The notes below the pieces were generated by a model, which was given only the letters and a program-made list of their open reading frames with translations, had not been told where the DNA came from and made no database searches. From Symsagittifera roscoffensis (Eukaryota; Xenacoelomorpha; Acoela; Convolutidae): a stretch of 64,000 nucleotides of DNA. The DNA lies in the NCBI RefSeq assembly GCF_963678635.1, contig NC_087070.1, positions 47,041,467 to 47,105,466 of the forward strand, written 5' to 3'. The translations under genes and the position numbers were made by a program. Shown here piece after piece: positions 62,451 to 64,000 of the stretch (position 1 is the stretch's first letter; every line of letters begins with the position of its first letter).

Positions 62451-64000
62451 ACAAACTACAACAGATATCATAAAAGAAACATCTATGCAAGTTAAGTGGA
62501 GTCCATCGAGCGTGCGTCAAGAATTCTTTAATCAACACAATCCTTCGTCGGTCTCCGATATGATGAACGGGATCCACGGATACACATGATCTGAGAAGCG
62601 CAAATCCACGATGACATCGAATCTACCAAAGCACTGCACTATACGAAGTTACTTCTTTCTTCCCACTGATCATCGAAGGAAGTCTTTTTTAAAACATGGT
62701 AGCAAGTTTGCCCATGACACCCCACCCATGCACGAAAGAACAAGAGGTGTGAATGACCTTTGTTCACATTCTCTGATACATTGATTATAGCAACTCTTTT
62801 TCCACTTCGTGCTTCCTGTACATACTTGGCAGAGTACAAGAATTTGACTTTGCGCAAGGATAGAATACTCTTACATCAACGAATGCCGTCTCAAATCTGC
62901 CTCCCCAGACTCCATTGGCTTCGTCGCCACTTATTAATGTTCTCAAAGCCAAAAACTCGCAAGATAACGCTCTAATTGCGGTTTGACTTCAACGTTAGAG
63001 TAAACTTCAGTCAACATTTCCGCTGTTATGTCTCACTTCATTATGCCAAATAACTGGGAATCCGCCAGCAGAATAAGACAAGCAATGCTCAACCGAAAAA
63101 GTTTTTCCTCAAACACAGTGAGCAGGAACACCTTTCAGCGGCCTATTATATCGCAAGCATAATGCATCCCAAAACGCTGCTTTATTCAGGCAAAAACCAT
63201 GTTTTTTTAACGGCAACGTTGTGAGCCAGTTTCATGCGCCTCTTTCGTTAGCCGGTTTAAATGCTCTTGAGTATGGAGTACTGGGTACTGGCGCGCCGTT
63301 CGTTCTCCTTCTGTATTTCAGTATAAAACAGTTTTTGTCCACTTGCAACTCCGTCTAAACCAGTATCGCTCGACAAAAGTTTCTCAACAAGAGGTTTACA
63401 AAGGCGCTCGGCGTCTTTGAATTTCTGAGCGGAGTCTGTATCTGGGTTGATGATGTTCAAAACGCCCAGTCTTGCCGGAAGCACTAGCACATATCTATCA
63501 ATGCCTCCTGGTGATACTCTACCAATCAGCTTCGGCAAAAACTGCATTCTCATTTTGGTTTCGAGTTTGGTGGGACTACCTTTAATTTGATCTTGGCTAC
63601 AGTCGATCACTCTCATGTGATCCCACTTCGGATTGAAATTATGCGTCAAGGCTGCCAAAGCACAGTGTGGCTGCGTCTCCGCGATCTGAGATAAACTCAA
63701 AGTTCACTTATTCATCTGACTTTATGAGTACATGTTTTCACTGACTTTTCTGCTGCCAATCGGGCATCCCAATTACTTGTGTCCCTCTGTTAAAATCATT
63801 ATACCACTTCCAGAAAAAACACGCTCTGCGAAGTCCTAGTGTTCTTATGAAACAATAAGCTTAGTCTTGGATGAAATCGGAAATACATACTCCGGTCCGA
63901 GTTCTTTTTAACGCTTCCCACCATGACTTCAGTTGCTTAAGTTTTCCACCTGCATAAAGTCATCGGCTTACCAAAAATTTCAAGAAGGTCATGGAGTTGA
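62450..64000 (-). pseudogene. Decayed retroelement, RT-associated C-terminal region (partial)
   Basis: Read on the minus strand from the right edge, fragments in several frames follow one retroelement protein family in order. SSKTKLIV is at about 63860. An open stretch 63700-63257 includes AALTHNFNPKWDHMRVI and LPARLGVLNIINPD. Next come HGFCLNKAAFWDALCLRYN and a Cys/His stretch with EHCLSYSAGGFPVIWHNEVR (about 63190-63030, one in-frame TGA replacing a Cys). Last are GVWGGRFETAFVDVRVF and YRKHEVEKR (about 62920-62790). Stops and frameshifts show it is dead. The RT palm lies beyond the window. I recall this C-terminal arrangement from marine invertebrate elements but cannot name the clade. Confidence 0.8.

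Overview
The window is a piece of an AT-rich (roughly one third GC) animal genome. The only host gene I can assign is spliced and on the + strand: the 3' part of a small G protein signaling modulator (SGSM1/SGSM2, also called RUTBC) RabGAP. Fourteen exons can be chained in phase from 2893 to the stop codon at 61873 (about 835 codons), with a poly(A) signal at 62015. Upstream exons, which in this family include the RUN domain, must lie before base 1. Large repeat-filled introns, a Ty3/gypsy-like LTR element and a retroelement of a kind I associate with marine invertebrate genomes point to a non-vertebrate metazoan. I cannot name the phylum.

Layout. 1-1536: 3' end and LTR of a retrotransposon lying in an SGSM intron. 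2893-4779: three exons. 4780-42641: one intron of about 37.9 kb. It holds a satellite array of about 27 kb (5126-32140), then a directly duplicated segment (32142-37230 and 38285-45575, the second copy split by 2.3 kb that contains exon 42642-42707). 47397-53851: exons leading into the TBC domain and a long acidic linker. A recent 844-bp tandem duplication has copied the 3' splice site and first 53 bases of the linker exon. 55683-61873: six exons of the catalytic TBC core. 62450-64000: a decayed retroelement on the minus strand, running off the right edge.

The most unusual object is the intronic satellite. It has about 200 diverged monomers of about 130 bp, organised in three levels: 130-bp monomers, 390-bp trimers and 783-bp hexamers. 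It carries dyad symmetries at regular positions, and is homogeneous in the centre and diverged at the edges. The introns also carry a dispersed family (called R1 here) of at least ten independent copies, all in the gene's orientation. Other elements are two kinds of long-inverted-repeat (foldback) element, one miniature transposon with a perfect 9-bp target duplication, and one tRNA-like SINE candidate. Antisense exon-like stretches inside the duplicated segment may be remnants of a second gene or of a transposon gene. They remain unidentified.

Family comparisons are from memory of vertebrate SGSM proteins and retroelement proteins. Splice sites were chosen by GT/AG context and reading-phase agreement; no search was run.
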